Source: AP-15 sp963700185 | GTDB taxonomy: Bacteria; Pseudomonadota; Alphaproteobacteria; ATCC43930; CGMCC-115725 | NCBI GenBank assembly: GCA_963700185.1 | Contig: CAVOWP010000021.1 | Location: forward strand, 449,718-513,717 | DNA length: 64,000 nt | Reading direction: 5' to 3' | Part shown: positions 1 to 8,331 of the stretch, in pieces | Layout of the letters: the number at the start of each line of letters is the position of its first letter | How positions within the stretch are numbered: the first letter of the stretch is position 1 | Translations under genes and position numbers: made by a program | Notes under the pieces: generated by a model | What the model saw: the letters and a program-made list of their open reading frames with translations, nothing else | Database searches by the model: none | What the model was told of the DNA's origin: nothing

Positions 1-358
1 TGTCGGCCTCCTGGAATGCGTCATTGCCGATCAGGTGCGTCGGGACTTGGCCGGTCAGGCAGACGATCGGCACCGAGTCCATCAGCGCGTCGGTCAAGCC
101 GGTGACCGCGTTGGTCGCGCCAGGACCGCTCGTCACGAGCACGACCCCGACACGGCCGGTCGAGCGGGCGTAACCCTCGGCCGCGTGCACCGCACCCTGC
201 TCGTGCCGCACGAGGATGTGGCGCAGCGAGTTCTGCTTGAAGAGCGCGTCGTAAATCGGCAGAACCGCGCCGCCGGGATAGCCGAATACGACATCGACGC
301 CCTGATCGACCAGGGCCTTGATGACGATCTCCGCTCCGCTCAACGGCTCGGCCGGCAT
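1..358 (-). CDS. ilvB: Acetolactate synthase large subunit, N-terminal part, cut by left edge
   Basis: This is the start of a thiamine-diphosphate enzyme that joins two pyruvates, or pyruvate and 2-oxobutyrate, in branched-chain amino acid synthesis. About 119 residues are present. They include the conserved stretch GYPGGAVLPIYDAL and the RHEQGAVHAAEGYAR segment, whose Glu activates the cofactor. The rest lies beyond the left edge. The ATG at 358 is preferred because GGAGG sits about 5 nt upstream; in-frame ATGs at 370 and 382 have no such site. It lies 91 bp downstream of miaA on the same strand. A related ThDP enzyme such as a catabolic acetolactate synthase cannot be excluded from the N-terminus alone. 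Confidence 0.9.
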   Translation of the reverse strand, partial: MPAEPLSGAEIVIKALVDQGVDVVFGYPGGAVLPIYDALFKQNSLRHILVRHEQGAVHAAEGYARSTGRVGVVLVTSGPGATNAVTGLTDALMDSVPIVCLTGQVPTHLIGNDAFQEAD

Positions 359-449
359 GACAACCTCCATCGGCAGCAACATCGGGCGCAATTAACGCGC
401 ACCGCCGAGGAGTAGTTGGTGCCCCAAGGCGGGGGCGCAACGTAGTCAG

Positions 450-1484
450 CTAAACCGGGCGGGTCAACAAAAACCGATCAATAAAATGGCGCGAGCAGTG
501 CAGCAAACTTTCCGAAAATTGCGTGGTTAGGACGAGGTCCGGAGTCATTTGATGACGGAACCAAGTCATTTGGCGTTTGGCGTATCGCCGGGTGGCGCGC
601 TGCGCTGCAGCTATCGCGGTATCGAGCGGGACATCGCCCCGCAGGTGAGACAGAAGTTCGAGAAGACCCACCGCCTTCATTGCGGGGAGGCTGGGATCGA
701 GCCGGCGCGCGGCGAGCGCCTTCGCTTCGGCCAGAACGCCGGCCTCGATCATCTGAACGAACCGGACATTGCACGCCGCGTACAGCCTCTCTCGCGGCGG
801 CGCGAGCAGGATTGTCCCGAACCGCAGCGCGGGTTGAGACTTTGTCAGTTGCTGCCAGGTTCCGATGGTTACTCCAGTCGCCCGCGCCACCTCAAAGGCG
901 CGGATGAGCCGCTGTTTGTCTCCGGGGAACAACCGCTGAGCAGCCGTCGGGTCGAGCTCCGCCAGCTGCTCGCGAAATGCGATGCCGCCCAGCGCCCGAT
1001 GAAGCTCGATCGTCTCTTGCCTGATCTCTGCGGGAATGTCCGGAATCGGCGCCAACCCCTCCTCGATCGCCCGCAAGTATAGCCCGGTGCCGCCGACCAG
1101 AATGGGCAGGCGGCCGGCGCTCGCCGCCTCGGCGATCTCGTCGAGCGCGAGCATGCGCCATCGCGCCGCCGACCCGCGCTCGCCGGCGTCGAGAAACCCG
1201 TAGAGCCGGTGCGGTATTCGCGCTTGAGCCGCTGGGTCGGGCCGCGCCGTCAATATCCGAAGATCGCGATAGATCTGCAGGCTGTCCGCGTTGATGATCG
1301 TGCCGCCGCTTAGGTCGGCCAGTTCGAGCGCGAGCGCCGATTTGCCGCTCGCCGTCGGTCCGGCGATGACGAGGACCGGGGGCGGGCCGTCGCGAGCCTG
1401 CTTGTGACCGGGCCGACCGCCGGAGTAGGAGGACGATCCATGACGATGGTCCTCACCCTGATCGCTGGTGCCCGCGGCCGGCAA
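450..1484 (-). CDS. miaA: tRNA dimethylallyltransferase
   Basis: MiaA transfers the dimethylallyl group from DMAPP to N6 of A37 in tRNAs that read UNN codons. The P-loop AGPTASGKSALA lies near residue 42, followed by the substrate-binding INADSLQIYRDL and the VGGTGLYLRA motif, all typical of the family, and the length of about 344 aa is near normal. The only in-frame start is a TTG at 1484. It places the first 45 bases opposite the start of the divergent gene serB, so the 5' ends overlap. The first roughly 35 residues are not recognisably conserved, so the true start could be a rarer codon nearer the P-loop. Confidence 0.93.
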   Translation of the reverse strand: MPAAGTSDQGEDHRHGSSSYSGGRPGHKQARDGPPPVLVIAGPTASGKSALALELADLSGGTIINADSLQIYRDLRILTARPDPAAQARIPHRLYGFLDAGERGSAARWRMLALDEIAEAASAGRLPILVGGTGLYLRAIEEGLAPIPDIPAEIRQETIELHRALGGIAFREQLAELDPTAAQRLFPGDKQRLIRAFEVARATGVTIGTWQQLTKSQPALRFGTILLAPPRERLYAACNVRFVQMIEAGVLAEAKALAARRLDPSLPAMKAVGLLELLSHLRGDVPLDTAIAAAQRATRRYAKRQMTWFRHQMTPDLVLTTQFSESLLHCSRHFIDRFLLTRPV

Positions 1485-2321
1485 AACCTGCCCCGCCTAG
1501 CCGACGCGATCGCCGGTGCCGCCGGGATCAAGGGAGAGCCGAGCTGGCTGGCGGACGACGCCTGCGATCTTGTTCTCGATGCGACCAGCCCGACGCTCGC
1601 CGAGGCGGCCGCGCGCGCCGTGATCGACGACGCTGAAATCGATGTTCTGGTTCAGCCGGCCACAAATCGGCGCAAGCGGCTCCTCGTCGCCGATATGGAA
1701 TCGACGATCATCGAGAATGAAATGCTCGACGAGCTCGCCGACTTCATCGGGCGCCGGCAAGAAGTTTCGGAAATCACGCGCCGCGCAATGAATGGAGAAA
1801 TCGACTTCACCGCCGCGCTCGAGGCACGCGTCGGTCTGCTGTCGGGTTTGCCGGATCACGTTCTCGAAGAGGCGGCCCGCCGTATCCGGCTGAGAGTCGG
1901 GGCTCGACAGCTCATCGCGACGATGCGAGCCGCCGGAGCGGTCACAGCGCTCGTTTCGTCCGGCTTTATGATTTTTGCCGAAGCTGTCGCTGTTGAACTC
2001 GGGTTCGATCACGTCGTCGCCAACCGGCTCGATCTGACGGCAGGCCACATCGCTGGCACGGTGGCTCTACCGATCGTGACCGGAGAGAGCAAGCGGGAAA
2101 CGCTGCTCACCCTGGCTGCCGACCATGTCGTTCCACTGCAGGAGTCGATGGCCGTCGGTGACGGCGCCAACGATTTGCCGATGCTGGCCGCAGCCGGGAT
2201 CGGTATCGCTTTCCACGCCAAACCCGCCGTCGCCGCGAGCGCCCGATGGCGGCTCGATCATGCCGACCTGACCGGTCTGCTCTACACCCAGGGCTATCGG
2301 CGGGACGAAATCCTGGGCTGA
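1440..2321 (+). CDS. serB: Phosphoserine phosphatase (HAD family)
   Basis: SerB hydrolyses O-phosphoserine to serine, the last step of serine synthesis. The 293-residue protein has the HAD core: motif I DMESTII, motif II with SSGF, a conserved lysine in the GESKRE segment and motif III in VGDGANDLPML. The ATG at 1440 is chosen because AGGAGG lies 6 nt upstream; a GTG at 1404 is an alternative. In motif I the usual second Asp (DxDST), the general acid/base, is Glu. The overall pattern is otherwise canonical, so activity is expected. It is divergent from miaA, with overlapping 5' ends. Confidence 0.93.
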   Translation: MTMVLTLIAGARGRQNLPRLADAIAGAAGIKGEPSWLADDACDLVLDATSPTLAEAAARAVIDDAEIDVLVQPATNRRKRLLVADMESTIIENEMLDELADFIGRRQEVSEITRRAMNGEIDFTAALEARVGLLSGLPDHVLEEAARRIRLRVGARQLIATMRAAGAVTALVSSGFMIFAEAVAVELGFDHVVANRLDLTAGHIAGTVALPIVTGESKRETLLTLAADHVVPLQESMAVGDGANDLPMLAAAGIGIAFHAKPAVAASARWRLDHADLTGLLYTQGYRRDEILG

Positions 2322-2425
2322 GAACCGAGGCTCACCGCCCCTCACCCGCCTTGCTCCGCTCGGCACCCTTTCCCGCAATGCGGGAGAGGGGCTAATGCAT
2401 TCAACTCAAAGCTCCTCTCCCATTT

Positions 2426-2447
2426 CCTCCTCCGCAAGCGGAGGAGG
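2426..2447. repeat. Perfect palindrome in a convergent intergenic gap
   Basis: Arms CCTCCTCCGC and GCGGAGGAGG (10 bp, AA between) lie between the convergent ends of serB and degP. A second weaker hairpin (CCCGC-AAT-GCGGG) sits near 2376-2388. There is no T-run after the stem, so this resembles a dispersed REP-type repeat more than a classical terminator, although it could act as a bidirectional one. Confidence 0.6.
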
Positions 2448-2470
2448 GTTAGGGTGGGGGGACTCCTGCT

Positions 2471-3994
2471 TCACCCTTGATCGAGGCGGAGCGCTATGAA
2501 ACGGAGGTCGCCCTGGCGCTCGACCAGCAACAAAATCGATTTCCGTCCGGACTTTTTTGCTTCCTCGATCTTGCTGCTGACTTCGCCCGGGCTCTTCACT
2601 TCCTCCTGCGCGGCTTCCATGATCAGGTCGCCAGGGCGCACCCCTTTGGCGGCCGCCGGACTGTCCTTGGCGACATCGACGACGACGACCCCTTTCGAAC
2701 CGTCGGCGAGCGAGAATTTATCCTTCAGATCCGTCGTGATCCCCGACAGCGTCAGGCCCAGGGTCTTGATTACCCCGGTGTCGCTCTGGGTGGCTTTCTT
2801 GGGTGAGTCCTGTGCGTTCGCCTGTTGCTGATCGCTTTCGTCGAGCTTGCCGACCGTGACCTGCACCGTGTTCTCTGCCCGCTTCCTCCAGAGCGTCAGC
2901 GGTACGGTCTTGCCGACCGGGGTCTCTGCAACCAGCCGCGGCAGCCGCCGCATATCGTTGACTTCGCGGCCGTCAAAGCTCAACACCACATCGCCGGCCT
3001 GAACCCCGGCGGCCTGAGCGGGGCCATTGTCGCTGACGCTGGCGATCAGCGCTCCTTTGGCCTTATCGAGGCCGAGACTTTCCGCAATCTCCTCGGTTAC
3101 CGCCTGGATGCGAACCCCGAGCCAGCCGCGATGCACATTGTGATCGGGCTCGCCTTGCAATTCGGCAACGACCGCCTTTGCGAGGGCGGAGGGGATCGCG
3201 AAACCGATGCCGATCGACCCGCCGGACGGCGAGTAGATGGCCGTATTGATGCCAATGACTTGGCCGTCCATGTTGAACATCGGCCCTCCCGAATTGCCCC
3301 GATTGATCGAGGCGTCGGTCTGCAGAAAATCATCGTAGGGGCCGGATTGGATGTCCCGCTGGCGTGCCGAGAGGATACCCGCGGTGACACTGCCGCCGAG
3401 ACCGAACGGATTGCCGATCGCCAATACCCAATCGCCCACCCGCGAGGCGTCGCTGTCGCCCCAAGTAGCGGCGGTCAACGGCTTGTCGGCCTTGACCTTC
3501 AGCAGCGCGATATCGGTCTTGGTGTCACGCCCGACGAGCTCGGCCTTCAGATTGGTGTCGTCGTGCAAAATGACGGTGATCTCGTCGGCATCGGCGATCA
3601 CGTGATTGTTGGTTACGACATAACCCGCCGGGTCGATGATAAAGCCGGAGCCGAGAGATGTGCCCTTGCGCGGCTGAGCTTCCTGACGGCCCCCCTTGGG
3701 CACGCCATGCTCGAAGAAGTCCCGAAAGAACTCCTCGAACGGCGAACCCGGCGGGAACTGAGGCATTTCGGGTCCGCTGTGCTCACGTCCATGTTCGGAT
3801 TTCACCGTTTGAGTCGTTGAAATGTTGACCACTGACGGCAGTAGCTTTTCCGCGAGATCGGCGAAGCTTTCGGGCGCCGACCGAGCGGCGGCAGGCTGGA
3901 CGAGCGCCACCGGAGCGGCGATCAGAAAAGCAGCAATTACGGCCGCTGCCGCGCGGCACGCCAGGTTGGAAGGCAGAAAGGGCACCGGTGTCAA
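2471..3994 (-). CDS. degP: Do-family periplasmic serine protease (DegP/DegQ/MucD type)
   Basis: This is a periplasmic HtrA protease and chaperone that removes misfolded envelope proteins. A signal peptide covers about residues 1-38 (hydrophobic stretch, then AAARSA). The trypsin-like domain has the triad His131 (TNNHVIADADE), Asp161 (TKTDIALLKV) and Ser235 (GNSGGPMF). Two PDZ domains follow, at about 275-375 and 405-500, with a Gln/Asp-rich linker between them. The length of 507 aa fits the family. It is the last gene of the hflK-hflC-DUF2065-degP run on this strand, in which all named products act at the envelope. Confidence 0.95.
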   Translation of the reverse strand: MTPVPFLPSNLACRAAAAVIAAFLIAAPVALVQPAAARSAPESFADLAEKLLPSVVNISTTQTVKSEHGREHSGPEMPQFPPGSPFEEFFRDFFEHGVPKGGRQEAQPRKGTSLGSGFIIDPAGYVVTNNHVIADADEITVILHDDTNLKAELVGRDTKTDIALLKVKADKPLTAATWGDSDASRVGDWVLAIGNPFGLGGSVTAGILSARQRDIQSGPYDDFLQTDASINRGNSGGPMFNMDGQVIGINTAIYSPSGGSIGIGFAIPSALAKAVVAELQGEPDHNVHRGWLGVRIQAVTEEIAESLGLDKAKGALIASVSDNGPAQAAGVQAGDVVLSFDGREVNDMRRLPRLVAETPVGKTVPLTLWRKRAENTVQVTVGKLDESDQQQANAQDSPKKATQSDTGVIKTLGLTLSGITTDLKDKFSLADGSKGVVVVDVAKDSPAAAKGVRPGDLIMEAAQEEVKSPGEVSSKIEEAKKSGRKSILLLVERQGDLRFIALRLDQG

Positions 3995-4119
3995 CTCCTA
4001 GGAGCAAAAGCGGACAATTGTTTTCGAGTGTTTTCGAGCGATCATCGGGAGTTTGTCGCGAGCTGCATCCGAGATTGGCGGAGAAGCCTTGCGTATACCG
4101 GCCTATAGTAGCGCCAACA

Positions 4120-4305
4120 TCATCGTCGCACCAGCCAGACGAGGACAACGCCAGCACAGGCGGCCGTCAGCCCTGCCAGCCTCAAGGTTTGCGGCGGAAC
4201 GGCAAGAGCGCGCGCCGCGGCCCGCTTCATGCCTTCCGGAAAAAGGGCATAGAGGGCGCCCTCGATCACCAGGACGAGAGCGAGCGCCGTCCACAAATCC
4301 CTCAT
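4120..4305 (-). CDS. DUF2065 small membrane protein
   Basis: A 61-residue protein of the DUF2065 type, which is usually found just after hflC. It has two hydrophobic helices, about residues 3-20 (LWTALALVLVIEGALYAL) and 40-59, separated by the FPEGMKRA loop typical of the family. The ATG at 4305 is preferred to one 14 codons upstream, because it begins at the conserved MRDLW and leaves the family's normal length. Its function is unknown. The hflC stop lies 55 bp upstream, which suggests cotranscription. Confidence 0.85.
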   Translation of the reverse strand: MRDLWTALALVLVIEGALYALFPEGMKRAAARALAVPPQTLRLAGLTAACAGVVLVWLVRR

Positions 4306-4360
4306 TGCCTGGCAGGTGGTGCGCCGATGCCGATCGACGCGCCGCAATCCGTGGGACGGC

Positions 4361-5284
4361 TCATCGTGAACCAGCCGCCGCCCCAGCCGTCCCCGCGGGC
4401 GGCGCAGGCTTGGCTGCCGTCCCGTCTAAATTCTCAAAAAACCGGAAAAAGCCGCTATCCGGGGTGAGCACGAAAGTAGTGGTGCGGCCGTTCATCGCGT
4501 CGCGATAGGCCTGCATCGAGCGGTAAAAGGCAAAGAAGTCCTTATCCTGTCCGAAGGCGTCGGCGTAGGTCTTGATGCTCTGGGCATCGCCGTCGCCGCG
4601 GACCTTCTGCGCGTCGCGCTGAGCTTCGGCGAGAATGACGGTGCGTTCGCGGTCGGCGTTGGCGCGGACCGTCTGTGCCGCCTCGGCGCCCTCACCGCGG
4701 AACTGCGCGGCCTGTTGCTCGCGTTCCGATTTCATGCGGGCAAAGATCGCCTGACTGTTTTCCTCGGGCAAATCGGCGCGGCGGATGCGGACGTCGATGA
4801 CATTGATGCCAAAGGACTTCCCCTGAGCGCTTACTTCATCGCGGATCTGAGCCATGATCGCCGAGCGCTGATGGGACAGCAAAGTCGACAAAGTGACGTT
4901 GCCGAGCACGCGCCGCAAGCTGCCGCTGACCATTGCATTGAGCCGCGCGCGAACGGCGGCTTCGGTGCTCACCGTTTGGTAGAACAACAGCGGGTCGGTG
5001 ATGCGGTAGCGGGTGTAAGTATCTACGACCAGCCGTTTCTGGTCTGAGACGATGACCTCTTCGGGCGGGGGCTCGAAATCGAGCAGCCGATTGTCATAGA
5101 AAATGACATTCTCGATAAATGGCCGTTTCACCTGCAACCCCGGCTCGCGAATGACCCGTCGCGGCTGGCCCAATTGCAGAACGAGCGCCTCCTCGGTCTG
5201 ATCGACGATAAACAGCGAACTCATTGCAAATATGCCGGCGCCGACAAGCACGACGGCGACGACGACGAGGATACGGCGGTTCAC
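4361..5284 (-). CDS. hflC: HflC, SPFH-family modulator of FtsH
   Basis: HflC and HflK form a large inner-membrane cage around the FtsH protease. The 307-residue protein has one N-terminal membrane helix (residues 5-22), an SPFH/band-7 domain (about 25-200) and an alanine- and glutamate-rich coiled coil (about 190-250). The C-terminus is Ala/Pro/Gly-rich. The GTG at 5284 is chosen because GAGGAGGGG lies just upstream and the start is only 10 bp after the hflK stop. Upstream in-frame codons would overlap hflK. Confidence 0.95.
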   Translation of the reverse strand: MNRRILVVVAVVLVGAGIFAMSSLFIVDQTEEALVLQLGQPRRVIREPGLQVKRPFIENVIFYDNRLLDFEPPPEEVIVSDQKRLVVDTYTRYRITDPLLFYQTVSTEAAVRARLNAMVSGSLRRVLGNVTLSTLLSHQRSAIMAQIRDEVSAQGKSFGINVIDVRIRRADLPEENSQAIFARMKSEREQQAAQFRGEGAEAAQTVRANADRERTVILAEAQRDAQKVRGDGDAQSIKTYADAFGQDKDFFAFYRSMQAYRDAMNGRTTTFVLTPDSGFFRFFENLDGTAAKPAPPAGTAGAAAGSR

Positions 5285-5294
5285 GATCCCCTCC

Positions 5295-6533
5295 TCATTG
5301 CCGCCGCAGCGGTGGCACGGCAACCGCTGGCGACTGCGCCCCGCCGGAGGACGACCCGCCCACTGCCGAGCCGTTCCCCGGAGTGCCTCCCGGCGGCGCC
5401 ACGTTGGCCGTCCCGGTACCGAGGGCCGGGAGCGGCAGATAGGGGAGGACCCCGTTCCCGCCCTGGGCGGATTTGTCGATGATCACCTTGTTGCTGTTCT
5501 TCAAGATCTCTTCCATCGTCTCCAGGTAGAGGCGCTGCTGTGTGACATCCTGAGAAACCTTGAAGGCTTTGTAGACCGAGAGGAAACGATCGGCATCGCC
5601 TTGGGCGCGAGCCGTGATCTCCTGCCGGTAGGCTTCCGCCTCCTGCTTGACTGCGACGGCGGCTCCACGAGCCCGCGGGATGATGTCGTTGCGATAGGAT
5701 TCTGCTTCGTTGCGCAGCCGCTCGCGGTCGGCGAGCGCACGCTGAACGTCGCGGAACGCGTCGATGACCGGAGCCGGCGGATCGACCTTGAGCAATTGCA
5801 GCTGGGTGAGCTCGATCCCTGCGTTATAAACGTTGAGGATCCCTTGCAGCAGGGTTTGCGTATCCGTTTCGATCTTGCCGCGGCCCTCCGACAGTGCCTG
5901 GGCGATCGGGGTCTCACCGACGATTTCACGCATGGCGCTCTCGGCGGCGGATTTGACCGTCGCCTCGGGGTCCCGTATGTTAAAGAGATAAGCTTGGGCG
6001 TCCTTGATGACCCAAAAAACGGTGAAGTTGATATCGACAATGTTTTCGTCGCCGGTCAACATTAGCGCCTCTTCAGGCACTTGGCGGGTGACCTGGCCAC
6101 GGCCAGGGCCCTCGGCGTTGCGATAGCCGATTTCGGTCCGATTGACGCGGGTCACGCTCGGAGTCAGGACCGTCTCGATCGGGCTCGGCAGGTGATAGTT
6201 AAGACCCGGCTGTGTCGTCCGATTATAGGCGCCAAAGCGCAGAACGACCCCGACCTCGTCGGGCAGAACGCGGTAGAAGCCGCTTGCCAACCAGATGACG
6301 AGGATGCCCAGTACGACGATGGCGATCCCGGTGCCTGTTCCAAAGCCTCCTGGCAACACGCGCCGAAAGCGGTCCTGGCCGCGCCGCAACAGCTCCTCGA
6401 AGTCGGGAGACTGCGGGCCCCGTCCACGCGGGCCTGATCCGCCGCCGCTGCCGCGGTTGCCGCCCCAGGGGCCGCCGCCGCGCGGCCCGCTGCCCCATGG
6501 CCCACCGCCACCGCCCTGACTTTTCCAGAACAT
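5295..6533 (-). CDS. hflK: HflK, SPFH-family modulator of FtsH
   Basis: Partner of HflC. About 412 residues from the ATG at 6533, which begins MFWKSQ and is followed by the Gly/Pro/Arg-rich low-complexity head typical of HflK. One membrane helix follows, near residues 70-90 (TGIAIVVLGILVIWLASG), then the band-7 domain and a C-terminal coiled coil with a Gly/Ser-rich tail. The frame stays open upstream to 6680, but those residues are not HflK-like. Confidence 0.95.
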   Translation of the reverse strand: MFWKSQGGGGGPWGSGPRGGGPWGGNRGSGGGSGPRGRGPQSPDFEELLRRGQDRFRRVLPGGFGTGTGIAIVVLGILVIWLASGFYRVLPDEVGVVLRFGAYNRTTQPGLNYHLPSPIETVLTPSVTRVNRTEIGYRNAEGPGRGQVTRQVPEEALMLTGDENIVDINFTVFWVIKDAQAYLFNIRDPEATVKSAAESAMREIVGETPIAQALSEGRGKIETDTQTLLQGILNVYNAGIELTQLQLLKVDPPAPVIDAFRDVQRALADRERLRNEAESYRNDIIPRARGAAVAVKQEAEAYRQEITARAQGDADRFLSVYKAFKVSQDVTQQRLYLETMEEILKNSNKVIIDKSAQGGNGVLPYLPLPALGTGTANVAPPGGTPGNGSAVGGSSSGGAQSPAVAVPPLRRQ

Positions 6534-6884
6534 CGATCCTGAACCTTTCCGCGATGCCGCCTTTGGGGTGTCGCCCTCGGGAGGTCCGGGAGCTCGTCCC
6601 CGGAAAGCTTTGGGGCCGCTTTCGACCGAGCGGATCCCCATTGGTTGCGACGCGCGAGATGGCGACCCGATAGAGAGCATGGGCGGGTGTTGTCAAGTCG
6701 GCTCGCCGGTCCCAAATCCCGCATATCCGGCGGCGCTCATGGCCGATCACGGTGAACGGACTGCGTCCTCTCGTGAACCGGCCTCCGGCTTACTCGATCG
6801 CCAGTCTGCCTCATCCGGCGCTCCGAACCAAGCGCCACGATCGATCACCCGTGATCTTCCGGCCCGCCGGGCTAGGAGAGTGAA
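6534..6884. other. Divergent intergenic region between hflK and mrp
   Basis: About 350 bp between two divergent genes, so it should hold both promoters. I cannot identify convincing -35/-10 pairs, operators or an RNA gene in it. Confidence 0.5.
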
Positions 6885-8012
6885 ATGAGTGCCGTCACCG
6901 AACGACAAATCCTCGACGCGCTGGCCCGCGTCGCCGATCCCGAGAAGGGCGCCGACATCGTCTCGCTCGGCATGGTATCGGGCCTCATCATTCGCGACGG
7001 CAATGTCGCATTCGCGATCGAGGTCGAGAGCGAACGCGGCCCCCGTCTCGAACCGCTGAGGAAGGCAGCCGAGAAAGCCGTCGAGGCGCTGCCAGGCGTG
7101 CTGTCGGTGACCGCGGTACTGACGGCGCAGGCGCCGCCGCGGGGCCGCGCGGCCCCCCCGTCGACAGGGGCCGCTGGGGGGCCGGCGGGTGTCCGCACGG
7201 CACGCGGGGCCGTGCCTGGGGTCGGTGCGATCGTCGCAGTAGCGTCCGGTAAGGGGGGAGTCGGCAAATCGACCGTGGCGGCCAATCTGGCGCTGGGGTT
7301 GCGGGCCAACGGTCTGCGTGTCGGGGTTCTCGATGCCGACATCTACGGCCCCTCGATGCCGAGGATGCTCGGAATTTCCGGCCGGCCCCGCTCGCGCGAC
7401 GGGAAAACGCTGATCCCGATGGAGAATTACGGGCTCAAATGCATGTCGATGGGGTTTCTCGTGCCCGAGGACACACCGATGATCTGGCGCGGCCCGATGG
7501 TGATGAGCGCCTTGCAGCAAATGCTGCGCGAAGTCGAGTGGGGCGAGCTCGACATCATGATCGCCGACATGCCGCCCGGCACCGGCGACGCGCAATTGAC
7601 AATGGCGCAGCAGGTGCCGCTCGCCGGCGCGGTTATCGTCTCGACCCCTCAAGACATCGCCCTGCTCGACGCCCGCAAGGGGCTCAACATGTTCCGGAAG
7701 GTCGAAGTACCGGTGCTCGGCATCGTCGAGAACATGAGCTATTTCCTGTGCCCGCATTGCGGCGGCCGCAGCGAGATCTTCTCGCATGGCGGCGCCCGCC
7801 GGGAAGCCGAGCGCCTCGGCACCGAATTTCTCGGCGAGGTGCCGCTCGACCTCAAGATCCGCGAAACCTCCGACGGCGGCACCCCGATCACCATCTCCGA
7901 GCCCGACAACCCGCACGCCCTCGTCTTCCGTCACATGGCCGCGCGGATCTGGGAAAAGGTCGCCGGCGAAAGCGCTGATCGTCGCCCCCCGCCGCGCATC
8001 GTCATCGAATAG
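6885..8012 (+). CDS. mrp: Mrp/ApbC Fe-S cluster carrier ATPase
   Basis: A scaffold/carrier that binds and hands on iron-sulfur clusters in an ATP-dependent way. The N-terminal DUF59/MIP18 domain (1-85) is followed by a Pro/Ala/Gly-rich linker, then a deviant Walker A (SGKGGVGKST, residues 121-130), the ADMPPGTGDAQL signature and the CPHC pair (Cys289 and Cys292) that binds the bridging cluster. An AGGAG site precedes the ATG. 375 aa is a normal length. It appears to be a single-gene unit. Confidence 0.95.
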   Translation: MSAVTERQILDALARVADPEKGADIVSLGMVSGLIIRDGNVAFAIEVESERGPRLEPLRKAAEKAVEALPGVLSVTAVLTAQAPPRGRAAPPSTGAAGGPAGVRTARGAVPGVGAIVAVASGKGGVGKSTVAANLALGLRANGLRVGVLDADIYGPSMPRMLGISGRPRSRDGKTLIPMENYGLKCMSMGFLVPEDTPMIWRGPMVMSALQQMLREVEWGELDIMIADMPPGTGDAQLTMAQQVPLAGAVIVSTPQDIALLDARKGLNMFRKVEVPVLGIVENMSYFLCPHCGGRSEIFSHGGARREAERLGTEFLGEVPLDLKIRETSDGGTPITISEPDNPHALVFRHMAARIWEKVAGESADRRPPPRIVIE

Positions 8013-8331
8013 GCGCGCAGCGCTCAACATTCGCGAGCGCGACGGCGCTCTATGGCGCCGCACTCTGATCTTCGGCATTCTTCCTGCACGCCGCTGGAGC
8101 TTCGGTCTTCTGCCTGCGCTGCCAGATCTACTCAGCAGACTCCGCACCTTCCCGGAAGGGTCTAAAACCAAGGTATAGCTGCCGTTATTCCTGGGCGGCA
8201 TTGTGTCTTCCGCAGGTTCAATGGAGGAGACACCGGCTGCGCGGCAAATAAGGGCCGACGCTGAGGGCGACGGAGCGACTGCTCAACCGACCGCTGGTTT
8301 GCAGCGGCTAAAGGTAGATCGGGAGAGCGCC

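Noticed and set aside
2426..2447. Classical rho-independent terminator
   Set aside because: Strong stem but no T-run on either side; the context looks like a dispersed repeat.
6747..8201. 484-aa minus-strand open frame
   Set aside because: Antisense of mrp, with shadow-like composition (Arg/His/Gly-rich) and no family signal.
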